A DNA stretch of 64,000 nucleotides from Candidatus Tisiphia endosymbiont of Dascillus cervinus. Its GTDB lineage: Bacteria; Pseudomonadota; Alphaproteobacteria; Rickettsiales; Rickettsiaceae. The translations under genes were made by a program, and so were the position numbers. The DNA lies in contig NZ_OZ032146.1 in assembly GCF_964026405.1 (NCBI RefSeq), forward strand, positions 186,001 to 250,000. Direction: 5' to 3'. Positions within the stretch are counted from its first letter, which is position 1. The number at the start of each line of letters is the position of its first letter. The notes under the pieces were generated by a model. The model ran no database searches. It was not told where the DNA came from and was given only the letters and a program-made list of their open reading frames with translations. Below, in pieces: positions 17,089 to 26,758 of the stretch.

Positions 17089-17931
17089 TTAATCATGATG
17101 ATATACAATACCTGAAAACTCTAGGTTATTCTCATCAGATTCTGATCTTGAAACATCATGCACTGCTTCACTATATGGAGGTGGTATTGGAGGAGGTGGG
17201 GCAGCATGTTTACGAACTTTCGGGTAAGAGTACATTGGGGATGTAGTTGTAATATCTAGAGGTAGTTGCGGGTATAAAGGTTGATTTACACTAGGTTGTG
17301 CAGAATCTGCTGCTGGATGGTTGTTATTAGTAACATACGTATTATTACAGTTACTTGATCCTTCAAGAAGAGTTGATAGGGGTAGTGCTGGAGCACTTGC
17401 TCCACATTCAGCTTGATATGATTCTAGTATTATCTTATATTCTTCCCGTTTATCTTCTAAATATTTATCCAAATTTTTAAAAAAAGTATTTTCTGTTATC
17501 CATATTCTAGTTATTCCTGGTGCACCCTTCTTAATTATATAGCTCAACCCAGCAATCTTCAGTGCTTCCTTAAAATCATGTTGGTCAATACATTTAAGTA
17601 ACTTTCTAGCTTGAATTATTGTGTGTATTTGGTCACTACGTTCTTCAAACTTTTTGCAATTAACTGTATTATACTTTGATAAGACAGATTGTTGACTATG
17701 TAGACCTTTTAAACTAGCTTTTAATTCCTGACTAGCTGATGATCTATCTTCCGTAGTTTTTACAAAATTACAACATTCCTCCAAATTAGCAGCCTTCAAT
17801 ATCTCATAAACACTACTATCAGTAGCAAACAACTTTATAGCTCGTTCTGTCTTATAAATTTTATTCTCAAGTAATTGTTTTGCGGTAGAAAGCCTTACTA
17901 ATAGCGTACGATCTTTTGACATAATAAACAC
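17089..17931 (-). CDS. Unknown protein with proline-rich PPPPIPPPY tail, candidate effector
   Basis: The 280-residue protein has no signal peptide or membrane span. Residues 1-180 are mostly helical and charged, with several Cys (EECCNFVK, CIDQHDF, ECGASA). A low-complexity segment rich in Asn, Pro, Ser and Thr follows, and near residue 245 comes AAPPPPIPPPYSEAV. This contains both a PPxY motif, the ligand of eukaryotic WW domains, and a polyproline run of the kind bound by profilin or EVH1 domains. These are seen in secreted bacterial effectors but are rare in housekeeping proteins. I do not recognise a family. The start may be the Met at codon 4. Confidence 0.7.
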   Translation of the reverse strand: MFIMSKDRTLLVRLSTAKQLLENKIYKTERAIKLFATDSSVYEILKAANLEECCNFVKTTEDRSSASQELKASLKGLHSQQSVLSKYNTVNCKKFEERSDQIHTIIQARKLLKCIDQHDFKEALKIAGLSYIIKKGAPGITRIWITENTFFKNLDKYLEDKREEYKIILESYQAECGASAPALPLSTLLEGSSNCNNTYVTNNNHPAADSAQPSVNQPLYPQLPLDITTTSPMYSYPKVRKHAAPPPPIPPPYSEAVHDVSRSESDENNLEFSGIVYHHD

Positions 17932-18044
17932 ATATTAAGATTATATTAATATGACATAATATAATCTTAATATATATTAATATGCAAGGTTTAGTAACAA
18001 TATAGTTAAAATTAGTTATCTAAATTGTCATATTTATATCATGA

Positions 18045-19733
18045 TCACATACTATTTTGTTTCATTTTATTTTTCTTGATGGCATAGCTAATCAGCTCAT
18101 CCATAACATTGTTTCTTATGGCTACTGCAATATCTACTTCATTTTTTTTCTGAATTTCTTGCCTTTTCGTCTTATCAATTCTTTTTGATTTTACATAAGC
18201 AAAATACGCCTTATCTTTTGACTGAAAAACTGGAGTATTGGAATCAATGTTAGCATTAAAAATTGCTGATAGTAATTCTGTTGGTAATTGCTGATTATTA
18301 TGAACTTCATACCTAGAAAAAGTTGCAGCTTGGTTGGTAGTAATGTCTAGAGGTTTTTTACTTTTACCAGGTTTATATTCTTTAGCAAGACTCTCTATGT
18401 TTCCTAAATTTATCTTTCTAATATATTGCTTATACCATAGTTCGTATACTTGATCCTTGACTGCTGAGAATTCTTGTAGTTTACTTGGCTGAATAGATTT
18501 AATTTCAACCAATATAAAAGCTCCTTTATCAGTTAACTCCATTGGATATGATAATTCTCCTTCTGCAAGATCAAAAATACTGTCAGCATTTTGGTCAAGA
18601 TCAATATACAATTTGCCTTTCAAGTGTTGGCGTTGTGGCACGATGGGACTTCGCGTAGGAACAACGGTTTGACTACGCCTAGTCCGCTCGCCACTCGCAG
18701 GCTTAGCCAACTCTTGAAATTCATCTTGTATATTATTAGTTAAATCCTTATAACTTACAGAATCTAAATTCTGTATTGGTAATTCATATTTTTTGGCAAT
18801 TTCTGTTAAACTTGAACCAGCTGCCACATCATCTTCTAGATTTTTTGCTAACAGTAGCTTCAGCTCTTCTATTTTTTGTTGTTGCAATAATTCATTAACC
18901 TGTTTTCGTACCTCGCTAAATTTTTTATTAGCAAATTCTTCTTGGTTATCCTGATAAAACTTCAATAATTCTTCATCGCTATTATGAATTTGCTTACCTA
19001 ACACTTCACTTGATATTTTTACATAAGACAAGCTACGTTTTTCCGGTATTTCAAATAACGCTTGGTTTTGCTTGTATAATTCTTCTAACTCGGTCGGAGT
19101 TGCATAAGTCATAAACGCACCTTTAGGTTGAGCTTTTAGGTCAATTTGTACAAGGTCGACCTCTCTTGTTTCAGCCATATAGTCTACGATATTTTTGACC
19201 ATTATTTTTGGTGTTTGAAATGATTCTATAAAAATACTAATTAGAGTATTATTTAAGGTATGTTCTTTAACATCAAATACATAGTCCTCCTCATTAATAT
19301 AAGAATTTTTTAAAAAACCTTTAAAGAGTGCTATGTCAAATAGACCTTGCTCATTCTTAAAATTAGCGGATTCTTTAATAAACTGAATCACAGTATCATC
19401 AGTTATATCTAGATTATAATAGTGTACTAAATAATTCATAATGCGATTATTGATAAGTTTTTTAATAATAAAATTATCAATATTCAACTGCTTTATATTT
19501 TCTTCACTAAGATGTGTTCCAGTTTGTTTTTGAATAACACGAATTTGTTCGGCTTTTGCCTTTAGAAAATCTTCTTCACTAATAGTTTTTGCATCAGAAA
19601 ATGTAATCAAATCAAAATTATTGGTAGTCTGTAATACATCTTTAATTCCCCATCCAACAAATGCAAAGGCAATCATTCCAAGTAAAACACGCATTACAAA
19701 ACTATCAGCAGCGTTTCTAATATTATTTAACAT
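18045..19733 (-). CDS. Periplasmic folding chaperone PpiD-like (SurA_N/parvulin family)
   Basis: PpiD is a membrane-anchored chaperone at the Sec translocon that helps outer-membrane proteins fold. The 562-residue protein starts MLNNIRNAADSFVMRVLLG with one membrane span (about residues 12-30). A SurA_N helical domain follows (NFIIKKLINNRIMNYLVHYY), then a degenerate parvulin-type region and a C-terminal helical part. A palindromic repeat is inserted in frame at 18619-18718. It adds a basic stretch (AKPASGERTRRSQTVVPTRS) in a linker before LYIDLDQ. The frame remains open, so the insert is tolerated. The gene diverges from tpiA. Confidence 0.8.
   Translation of the reverse strand: MLNNIRNAADSFVMRVLLGMIAFAFVGWGIKDVLQTTNNFDLITFSDAKTISEEDFLKAKAEQIRVIQKQTGTHLSEENIKQLNIDNFIIKKLINNRIMNYLVHYYNLDITDDTVIQFIKESANFKNEQGLFDIALFKGFLKNSYINEEDYVFDVKEHTLNNTLISIFIESFQTPKIMVKNIVDYMAETREVDLVQIDLKAQPKGAFMTYATPTELEELYKQNQALFEIPEKRSLSYVKISSEVLGKQIHNSDEELLKFYQDNQEEFANKKFSEVRKQVNELLQQQKIEELKLLLAKNLEDDVAAGSSLTEIAKKYELPIQNLDSVSYKDLTNNIQDEFQELAKPASGERTRRSQTVVPTRSPIVPQRQHLKGKLYIDLDQNADSIFDLAEGELSYPMELTDKGAFILVEIKSIQPSKLQEFSAVKDQVYELWYKQYIRKINLGNIESLAKEYKPGKSKKPLDITTNQAATFSRYEVHNNQQLPTELLSAIFNANIDSNTPVFQSKDKAYFAYVKSKRIDKTKRQEIQKKNEVDIAVAIRNNVMDELISYAIKKNKMKQNSM
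18619..18718. repeat. Palindromic element inserted in frame within ppiD
   Basis: Ends TTCAAGTGTTGGC and GCCAACTCTTGAA pair with one mismatch, and the interior is also partly self-complementary. It reads through in frame as an Arg/Ser/Thr/Pro-rich segment at about residues 339-372. This behaviour is that of Rickettsia palindromic elements, which are known to sit inside protein genes. An 11-base piece, GGCGAGCGGAC, recurs in the repeat at 21724. Confidence 0.75.
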
Positions 19734-19809
19734 AAATTATAAATTTCTTCTTCAAGTTTTTGTAGTATACTACAATAGTTCTGTACACTAATATCTGCAA
19801 GCGATTTTT

Positions 19810-20550
19810 ATGAAAAAACTTATTATTGCTAACTGGAAAATGCATATAAGTTTAGATGATGCATTTAAATTTTGTACTAGACTGATAGAGCAGCAACATA
19901 ACAACAAATTTATTATAGCTCCTCCTACTCCCTATCTTGCTTATTTATCTGATAAATTTAAATCTATAGAGTTTTGTGGACAAAATGTCAGTCAATTCGA
20001 AGAACAAGGAAGTTATACTGGAGAATATTCAAGCCTATTACTGAAACTAAGTGGTATTAATTACGCTATTGTTGGTCATAGTGAACGTAGAAGCTTTTTT
20101 CAAGAATCCAATAAATTAATCAGACAGAAAGCAGAGAATTGCTTAAATGCCAAGATTAGCCCTATTATTTGTATCGGAGAAGACCTAGCTACACGAAAAA
20201 ATAATAATTATAAAAATTTTTTATTAAAACAATTAGTGGAATCCCTGCCAAATGATAAAATAGGGGAGGGGATAGATGTGATAATAGCCTATGAGCCGAT
20301 TTGGACTATAGGAACAGGGATTATTCCTAACCAAGAAGAATTAATAGAGATATTTGATGCCCTCAATTATTTTCTCAAGCAAAGCCAAGTTGCAAATAAT
20401 GTTAGCTTAGTGTATGGTGGATCTGTAAATTTAGGTAATATAGAAAAAATATTAAGTGTACAGAATATTGATGGGGTTATGATTGGCAAATCTTCACTTG
20501 ATTATCAAATTTTAGTTCAAATATTAAATTATAGGTTTTTTGAAAAATGA
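19810..20550 (+). CDS. tpiA: Triosephosphate isomerase
   Basis: TpiA interconverts dihydroxyacetone phosphate and glyceraldehyde-3-phosphate. The 246-residue barrel has IANWKMH at the start (catalytic Lys), VGHSERR (His), [11 protein letters not shown] (catalytic Glu), and YGGSVN (phosphate loop), all intact. It heads tpiA-secG-kdsA: the secG ATG overlaps the tpiA stop (ATGATGA, 4 bases). With little glycolysis expected in such organisms, it likely links imported or glycerol-derived triose phosphates. Confidence 0.95.
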   Translation: MKKLIIANWKMHISLDDAFKFCTRLIEQQHNNKFIIAPPTPYLAYLSDKFKSIEFCGQNVSQFEEQGSYTGEYSSLLLKLSGINYAIVGHSERRSFFQESNKLIRQKAENCLNAKISPIICIGEDLATRKNNNYKNFLLKQLVESLPNDKIGEGIDVIIAYEPIWTIGTGIIPNQEELIEIFDALNYFLKQSQVANNVSLVYGGSVNLGNIEKILSVQNIDGVMIGKSSLDYQILVQILNYRFFEK

Positions 20551-20852
20551 TGAATATATTACTTTTTGTTCATATTGTAATAGCAATACTGCTAATTATC
20601 GTAATTCTGATGCAAAAGACTGGCAATGATGGGTTAAGTGGTATGAGCGGTGGTAGTGGTAATATGGGTGTTGTAACAGGCAGAACTGCAGCTAATTTCT
20701 TGACTAAAACCACGGTAGTGCTTGCCACCTTGTTTATAATTAATGCTATTATTCTTGCCAATCTGTCTTCTAAGAAAAACCTTGGGATAATTAAGAAAAT
20801 TGAGCAAGTTGACGATAAACAAGAAGAGTCTAGCTTGCCAATTGCCAAGTAA
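20547..20852 (+). CDS. secG: Preprotein translocase subunit SecG
   Basis: SecG is a small subunit of the SecYEG channel that eases SecA cycling. The 101-residue protein has two membrane spans (residues 3-20 and about 57-75) joined by the conserved glycine-rich loop [19 protein letters not shown]. The hydrophilic tail is acidic. It overlaps tpiA by 4 bases and precedes kdsA by 17, so the three genes are probably one operon. Confidence 0.93.
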   Translation: MMNILLFVHIVIAILLIIVILMQKTGNDGLSGMSGGSGNMGVVTGRTAANFLTKTTVVLATLFIINAIILANLSSKKNLGIIKKIEQVDDKQEESSLPIAK

Positions 20853-20869
20853 AATTTAAGGACCAAGTT

Positions 20870-21703
20870 ATGCAAAAAATAATTGATTTACATAATATCA
20901 AAATTGGTAATACCTTACCATTTGTGTTTATTGCTGGACCTTGCCAAATAGAAAGTCTAGATCATGCATTATTTATGGCTGACAAGCTTGTGACCCTTAC
21001 TGCTAAACTTAACATACCCTTTATCTATAAATCGTCATTCGATAAAGCTAATAGAACTTCAATAAATGGTATCCGGGGTAGCGGTCTTGAGAAAGGGCTG
21101 GAAATTTTGTCTAAAGTAAAAACAGCCTTTAACTGCCTTATTCTTACTGACGTTCATACAGAGAATCAGTGTGCTAAAGTTGCTGAAATTGTTGATATAA
21201 TCCAAATCCCTGCCTTCTTATGTAGACAAACAGATTTGCTGCATGCTGCAGCTATGACTAATAAGGTTGTTAATGTTAAAAAAGGTCAGTTTCTTGCCCC
21301 TTGGGATATGAAGAATGTGTATGCTAAACTTGAAGCGTTTGGTGCAAAGAATATCATGCTTACCGAACGGGGTGCATGTTTTGGTTACAACACACTAGTA
21401 TCAGATATGCGTAGTTTGCCAATTATGGCAGAAACTAAGACCCCTGTAATTTTTGACGCAACCCATTCAGTTCAGCAACCAAGTGGCATAGGCAAAAGTA
21501 GTGGTGGCGAAAGAAAATATGTTGAAATATTAGCAAGGGCAGCTGTTAGCGTCGGAGTAGCAGGTGTTTTTATGGAAGTTCACCAAGACCCAGATAATGC
21601 CCCAAGTGACGGACCTTGTATGATCAAGCTGGATGATTTAGAACCTATATTGGTTAGGTTAAAGAGCTATGATGAGCTAACTAAAGCAATATTTAAGATA
21701 TAA
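20870..21703 (+). CDS. kdsA: Kdo-8-phosphate synthase
   Basis: KdsA condenses phosphoenolpyruvate with arabinose-5-phosphate, the step after KdsD. The 277-residue protein has [10 protein letters not shown] (PEP binding), [33 protein letters not shown], and [19 protein letters not shown], followed by DATHSVQQP and [15 protein letters not shown]. The sequence shows no gaps. It closes the tpiA-secG-kdsA run, after which comes a 600-base repeat field. Confidence 0.96.
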   Translation: MQKIIDLHNIKIGNTLPFVFIAGPCQIESLDHALFMADKLVTLTAKLNIPFIYKSSFDKANRTSINGIRGSGLEKGLEILSKVKTAFNCLILTDVHTENQCAKVAEIVDIIQIPAFLCRQTDLLHAAAMTNKVVNVKKGQFLAPWDMKNVYAKLEAFGAKNIMLTERGACFGYNTLVSDMRSLPIMAETKTPVIFDATHSVQQPSGIGKSSGGERKYVEILARAAVSVGVAGVFMEVHQDPDNAPSDGPCMIKLDDLEPILVRLKSYDELTKAIFKI

Positions 21704-21723
21704 CCTAACCTCAACTATTGATG

Positions 21724-21833
21724 TATAGTCAATTCAGGAGGATTTGGTGCTAGGAGCGATGGAGCGACGCCTATATGTAATAGGCGAGCGGACGGAGTGA
21801 CGACGTCACCAACTTCTCATCAATTGACTATAA
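21724..21833. repeat. Palindromic repeat with TATAGTCAATT ends
   Basis: Left end TATAGTCAATTCAGGAGG and right end CTTCTCATCAATTGACTATA are inverted with mismatches. TTGGTG/CACCAA pairs continue the stem. The interior carries GGCGAGCGGACGGAGTGACG, related to the in-frame element in ppiD. No gene is present. Confidence 0.65.
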
Positions 21834-21885
21834 GACATCGGTTTAATAGCCTAGGGTATCATCCCTGCCCTTTTGGATGTCATCC

Positions 21886-22200
21886 CATAACTGTTGAAAG
21901 TTAAAAAACCGTCTATTAGCGAGGAGACCATAGGTCGACGAAGCAATATGATAAGCTTCATGGATTGCCACGTTCATGTACGTTCGTCCGCAATGACGGT
22001 TTAAGCCTTACAACAGCACTTCGCTAATAGACGATTTTTTTAACTTTCAACAGTTGTGTGCATAACCCCCATGGCAATTTAAAAGTCATAGGAAAAACAG
22101 CCTAGCGTCATTGCGAGAAGCCACTTTGTGGTGACGAAGCAATCTTAATGAATGTAGATTGCCACTACATTCACGTGGTCTCGCTAATAGACGTCTTGTA
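21886..22200. repeat. Two family C palindromic repeats in tandem
   Basis: 21886-22066 is a full copy with ends ATAACTGTTGAAAGTTAAAA and TTTAACTTTCAACAGTTGTG, almost identical inside to 16916-17075. About 30 bases later, 22100-22200 is a shorter relative bounded by GCGTCATTGCGAG and TCTCGCTAATAGACG. Together with the repeat at 21724 this leaves the 600-base gap after kdsA without genes. Confidence 0.75.
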
Positions 22201-22303
22201 CTTTTCTGCAATTTTTAAATGCTATATGTAAGATGAATAAATAATAAAATCCTGGTAATAGCTTAAATTTTAGTTTAATCTATAAGTTGAGTATAAAAAT
22301 ATT

Positions 22304-23039
22304 ATGGTTCTTATGGAAGATATTAACTATTGGGATAATTCAAGATACCAGTATTGTACATATGCTGAGAGGTTACTTAATGAATTAATTTCGCTCAATG
22401 CAAAAGTAAAGCAACCAATAAACATGTATGAAGTCAAAAAAGGCATTTACTATGCTAAAAAATATCATGGCAGTCAAATGAGACAATCCGGTGAGCCATA
22501 TTACTCGCATCCAATAGAGGTGGCTTATATGTTTGCCCAGTACACAGCCCTAGAAATTCCACGATTGTTTAGGACTGACATGATAGTTACCGCATTACTA
22601 CACGACACCATCGAGGATACAGAACTTACTGAAAAGATGATTGCCTATATTTTTGGTAGTCAAGTGGCTAGTCAAGCCTCATGGCAAGATTAGCTCGGCG
22701 GAAACACTAGATTTATTAATTCAACAAAGAAAATATGATGTAGCATTGATTAAAATTTTTGATCGGATTCATAATTTAGAAACTGTTGGTGTAAAATCTC
22801 CTGAAAAAATTAAGAAGATTATAGAAGAGACGGTAATACATTTTGTAACTTTAGCTATACATTTAGAAATACCAACAATAACAAAACAAATTATTGAACT
22901 ATGCTGTCAACATTTATCTATTAAACATTCTTTATTAAAACAATGGAAAATTATGGTTAAAGATGATTTTCAGTTTCCCGAGACAACTTCTCAAAATGAA
23001 GTAGCCCAAATATATAACCAATACTTACTGGGATCATAA
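22304..23039 (+). pseudogene. RelA/SpoT HD hydrolase-domain gene, frameshifted (copy 1)
   Basis: The first frame (22304-22693) carries the HD fold: YAKKYHGSQMRQSGEPYYSHPIEVAYM and ALLHDTIEDTEL, with the metal-binding His and HD pair present. It then shifts. The second frame resumes with GKISSAETLDLLIQQ and IFDRIHNLETVGVKSPEK. The sibling at 38402 keeps a segment IADQIEKLTRGKC at this point, so copy 1 has lost about that much with a frame change near 22668-22690. (p)ppGpp hydrolase activity is unlikely. Confidence 0.85.
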
Positions 23040-24269
23040 TAAATAATAATCCTGGATAGCCAAAATATGTTGTTAAATAAATTAATCCAAAAGAACAAAC
23101 AATAAAGACACCAGCCCGAGAAAAAGCATATATTAAACCGCTACATGTAAAACGTTTAAAGATAGGAAGGGCTTTAAGAATGATAGGAACAGCTGGTGTA
23201 GTAGTTGGAGAAAAGACAACAATAAAACTCTGAATTAATAACATATTAAATGAGTTAGTGACATTTTTCAGTAAAAATGGAAAAATAAATAACTTTACTT
23301 TTAGTAATTTTAATGGATGTATTTTGTAACTTAGCCAAGCTAACATGCACCAAGGAAAAATTTGTATTATTGAGAGCATTAAATTTTGATGAATCACTTG
23401 TTCTGTACTAAAACAGAAAGAATTTTTTAGAATAGTACCACAAAAAAATACGCAATGTAGAAATTTAATGGCCAAGAGCAATCTAATAAGAAATAAGCTA
23501 AGGCTGTTTTCTTATTCACCTTTTCATTAACAATGGGGTTATTATTTAATTTTTTAATATCCATATTAGCTTTTTCAAATACCCTTTTTAACTGAAGTTT
23601 TGCATCAGCAAATTCCGGAGTTTCTATTAAAATTCTTCTAGCAGTTCCTCCAATTATGGCTATTATTGTTCCAAACCAAAAAGCTATCCGCCAATTTACA
23701 TTTCCTAAAGTTGCAAAACTTGCAACAATTAAGGCAATTGTTGTGCCTAAAAGCCCCATTACTTCAATAGTTGCTACAGCGGGATATTGAGCAGGTGGTT
23801 TCGTCATTTCTGTGACGTAAACCTCCGCACCAACTATTTCCCCAATAGAAGAGAGTCCCTGCATAACACGACATATAACCATACATACAGAAGCAGTATA
23901 ACCCCATTGAGCGTAAGTTGGGAGATTAGCCATAGTGAAGCAACAGGCAGCCATAATACAAGTAGTTATAATGAAAGTTGATTTACGTCCTATATTGTCT
24001 CCTATATATCCAAATATTAATGCTCCTATAGGTCTAAGCACATATGATGAACAAAAAGCAGCTGCTGCGAGCAAAGTGGCAGTACTAGGATCTGTTTTTG
24101 GGAAAAATATCTCATTGAGAAATGTAGCCATGTGTACGTAAAGCATAAAATCAAAAAATTCTAAAAATGTGCCAATGGACAGCAATCCAACCGCTTCTTT
24201 TTGTTCTCTAGTTAAGCTTCTTTGTTCTTGCTGATATTTTAACATTATTTGCCTTGCATTTGCGTTCAT
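22957..24269 (-). pseudogene. MFS metabolite/H+ symporter (ProP-like), frameshifted
   Basis: The first 280 codons (24269 to about 23442) encode TM1-7 of a proline/betaine-type major-facilitator protein, with FLEFFDFMLYVHMA, GALIFGYIGDNIGRK (the loop 2-3 motif) and RVMQGLSSIGEIVGAE. In a run of seven T (minus strand, 23442-23448) the frame breaks. One more T would join it to the second frame, CGTILKNSFCFSTEQV onward, which carries the remaining spans. The 3' end overlaps the end of the convergent HD pseudogene by 83 bases. It could be a recent mutation, slippage-expressed, or a sequencing error. Confidence 0.85.
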
Positions 24270-24303
24270 TGAAATATATTTATGAGGGAGTAAATTATAC
24301 TAC

Positions 24304-25112
24304 TCATTGGAGTTTTCTCCCCCAAGATTGAAACACCCCACCTGCACTTTGTATAACCGTCTTATCCTGAATAATCTGATCCATTTCTTTTAGCATCTTT
24401 TCTATTTCTAAATTATCGATCAACTTATGCTTAATAAAATGTTCTTTTTCTTCTAAAAGAGATAATTTTAATAATAATTTTTCTTCAGCCCCATTAAAAA
24501 CTGGTTGATGAAAATCAAATTTTACATCTGTTAATTGAAGACTACACAAAGTATTAAATAGCTTTATACCATAAGAATAATCTACACTAAGTCTTTTTTC
24601 AATTTTATGTAATAATTCTTTATATTGTTCTATTGAACGAGCATATGGATAATTAAATATAGCTGTATAATCTGCTCTTCACATGCAATAGTTCCACCCG
24701 GCTTTAATAAACTTAACATATTATTTAAGGCTTTTTGAGGATGTGTTAGATGTATGAGTACAAACCTACAATATACGAGGTCATATTGCTCATTACCCTG
24801 ATAATCTTGTATATCTGCAACTTGGTATTCAACAATATCGATGTTTTTACTACTTAACTTACTTTTAGTAAGCTCTATCTGTTTTTGGCTTATATCTAGG
24901 CATAATAGTTTGCCATCTTGTCCAATTTTCTGATATATTACATCAATAGACTCCCCCGATCCACAACCAATAATTGCCACTTTCATATTTGGACGAAGTG
25001 CTAGCCTATCCAATAGAATATTAGTATATTTGCCATATATTTTATTCAAAATACTGAGCCTATAATCCGTTTCATCGCCAGTTGCCAAAATATAGCTATT
25101 CTTTTTTACCAT
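24304..25112 (-). pseudogene. Class I SAM-dependent methyltransferase, frameshifted
   Basis: The N-terminal frame (25112 to about 24680) has the SAM fold: KVAIIGCGSGESIDVI, LLCLDISQKQIE, ADIQDYQGNEQYDLVYCRFVLIH and LLKPGGTIACEE. Near 24675 one base appears missing. The next frame then continues ADYTAIFNYPYARSIEQYKE through to QSAGGVFQSWGRKLQ at 24304. Joined, the product would be about 268 residues with a helical C-terminal lid. It is the third broken gene in a row (22.3-25.1 kb). Substrate unknown. Confidence 0.8.
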
Positions 25113-25295
25113 TTGATTTAATTTTATATATCTATTTTTTAGTAAATATATTGCTGATTTGGTTTATTGATAGCAAGAGAAAATAATATAGAAAATTGAA
25201 ATAATAAATTCTTGATTGTAACAATATCACTAGTTCTCAATAGAATCCGAAAATTTTATTTCACAAATTAATTACTATTTTTTTTGCTAATATGC

Positions 25296-25324
25296 TTAGT
25301 GATTATTAGTAAATATGCTACAAT
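25296..25324 (+). promoter_or_regulatory. Probable promoter for ffh
   Basis: A -10 TACAAT (25319-25324) lies 30 bases before the chosen ATG. The -35 at 17-base spacing is TTAGTG, a partial match. The rest of the gap from 25113 holds only AT-rich sequence. Confidence 0.4.
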
Positions 25325-25354
25325 GCGGTGAATTCAAGTAATTTATTACATTTT

Positions 25355-26707
25355 ATGTTTCAAACATTAACTCAAAATCTAACGAAAATTTTTGATCGTA
25401 TCAAAAGAAGTGGTACTTTATCGGAGTCCCAAATAAACGATACTATGCGTGATATTAGGATTGCCCTTCTTGAAGCAGATGTTGCACTACCGGTAGTTAA
25501 GGATTTTATTGCTGAAGTAACATTAAAAGCTACGGGGCAGGAAGTCATAAAATCAGTAGCTCCAGGGCAGATGATAGTAAAGATTGTCCATAATGAGTTA
25601 ATTAATATATTATCCTCGTCTCTAGATGAAAGTAGTTTACAGCTTAAATCTGAACCGCCGGTAAATATTTTAATGGTTGGTCTGCAAGGTAGTGGAAAAA
25701 CTACAGCAAGTGCCAAATTAGCACTTAGGCTAAAAAATCAAAATAAAAAGGTACTTTTAGTCTCTCTTGATATTTATCGACCAGCTGCACAGGAACAATT
25801 AACTATCCTTGGTAAATCTATAGGGGTAGATTGTTTAACTATTGTCCCCAACCATACTCCTATAGATATTGCGAAAAGAGCTTTACACGAGTCGAAATTA
25901 TTTGCCTATGACGTCGTTATTTATGATACAGCAGGTAGGTTGCAAATCGATGATGAGATGATGAAAGAAGCCTCAAATATAAAAAATTTAATAGACCCAA
26001 AAGAGATAATTTTGGTAGTTGACGCAATGACGGGGCAAGATTCGGTACTTATAGCTAGCAATTTTGATCAAAAATTAGGGATTACCGGCGTGATTTTATC
26101 CCGTATTGATGGCGATGCCAAAGGTGGGGCGGCTCTAAGCATTAAACACGTTACCAAGAAACCTATTAAGTTCTTAAGCACTGGCGAGAAATTGACAAAT
26201 CTAGAATTATTTGACCCAGAACGCATAGCTTCAAGAATATTAGATATGGGAGATATCATCTCCTTCGTTGAAAAAGCAGCAAGCATAATAGACCATCAAG
26301 AGGCAGAAAGAGCGGCTGCTAGACTTAAAAAAGGTAAATTTGATTTGGAAGATTATCTAACGCAAATGAGGAGTATAAAGAAACTAGGTGGATTCAGTAG
26401 TATGATGAGTATGTTGCCTGGTATTAATAAAATTATCGATAAAATCGATCAATCGAAATTAAGTGGCAAATTAATAGACCACCAAGAAGCAATAATTTTA
26501 TCTATGACCAAAAAAGAACGAAAAAACCCAGATTTGCTAAATGCCTCACGTCGAAAACGTATCGCTGAAGGCTCTGGAACATCAGTCCAAAAAGTGAATA
26601 GTCTATTGAAACAATTTAAACAAATAAGTGGTTTCATGAAAAAGGCAAGCAATATGAATCCCAAAAGCCTAATGCGTAGTGGTATAGGCAACTTATTTAA
26701 ATTATGA
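25355..26707 (+). CDS. ffh: Signal recognition particle GTPase Ffh
   Basis: Ffh binds 4.5S RNA and nascent membrane proteins and docks with FtsY. The protein has the N-domain helices, the G-domain P-loop GLQGSGKTT (residue ~107), DIYRPAAQEQL, DTAGRLQID, SRIDGDAKGGAALS, and the methionine-rich M domain (MRSIKKLGGFSSMMSMLPG, then SRRKRIAEGSGTSVQKVNSLL). I start at ATG 25355 (450 residues, MFQTLTQNLTKIFDRI). A GTG at 25328 would add 9 codons not usual in the family. Confidence 0.96.
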   Translation: MFQTLTQNLTKIFDRIKRSGTLSESQINDTMRDIRIALLEADVALPVVKDFIAEVTLKATGQEVIKSVAPGQMIVKIVHNELINILSSSLDESSLQLKSEPPVNILMVGLQGSGKTTASAKLALRLKNQNKKVLLVSLDIYRPAAQEQLTILGKSIGVDCLTIVPNHTPIDIAKRALHESKLFAYDVVIYDTAGRLQIDDEMMKEASNIKNLIDPKEIILVVDAMTGQDSVLIASNFDQKLGITGVILSRIDGDAKGGAALSIKHVTKKPIKFLSTGEKLTNLELFDPERIASRILDMGDIISFVEKAASIIDHQEAERAAARLKKGKFDLEDYLTQMRSIKKLGGFSSMMSMLPGINKIIDKIDQSKLSGKLIDHQEAIILSMTKKERKNPDLLNASRRKRIAEGSGTSVQKVNSLLKQFKQISGFMKKASNMNPKSLMRSGIGNLFKL

Positions 26708-26708
26708 T

Positions 26709-26747
26709 AACCTGAATTACCTTAATTCTTATCCTAAATTCGCGTAA
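26709..26747. repeat. Partial short palindromic repeat
   Basis: Only one arm is well preserved (TTAATTCTTATCCTAAATTCGCGT). The other arm reads CCTGAATTACC. It lies in the 51-base gap between ffh and the pgi-like gene and looks like a degraded copy. Confidence 0.65.
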
Positions 26748-26758
26748 CTGGAGATTAA

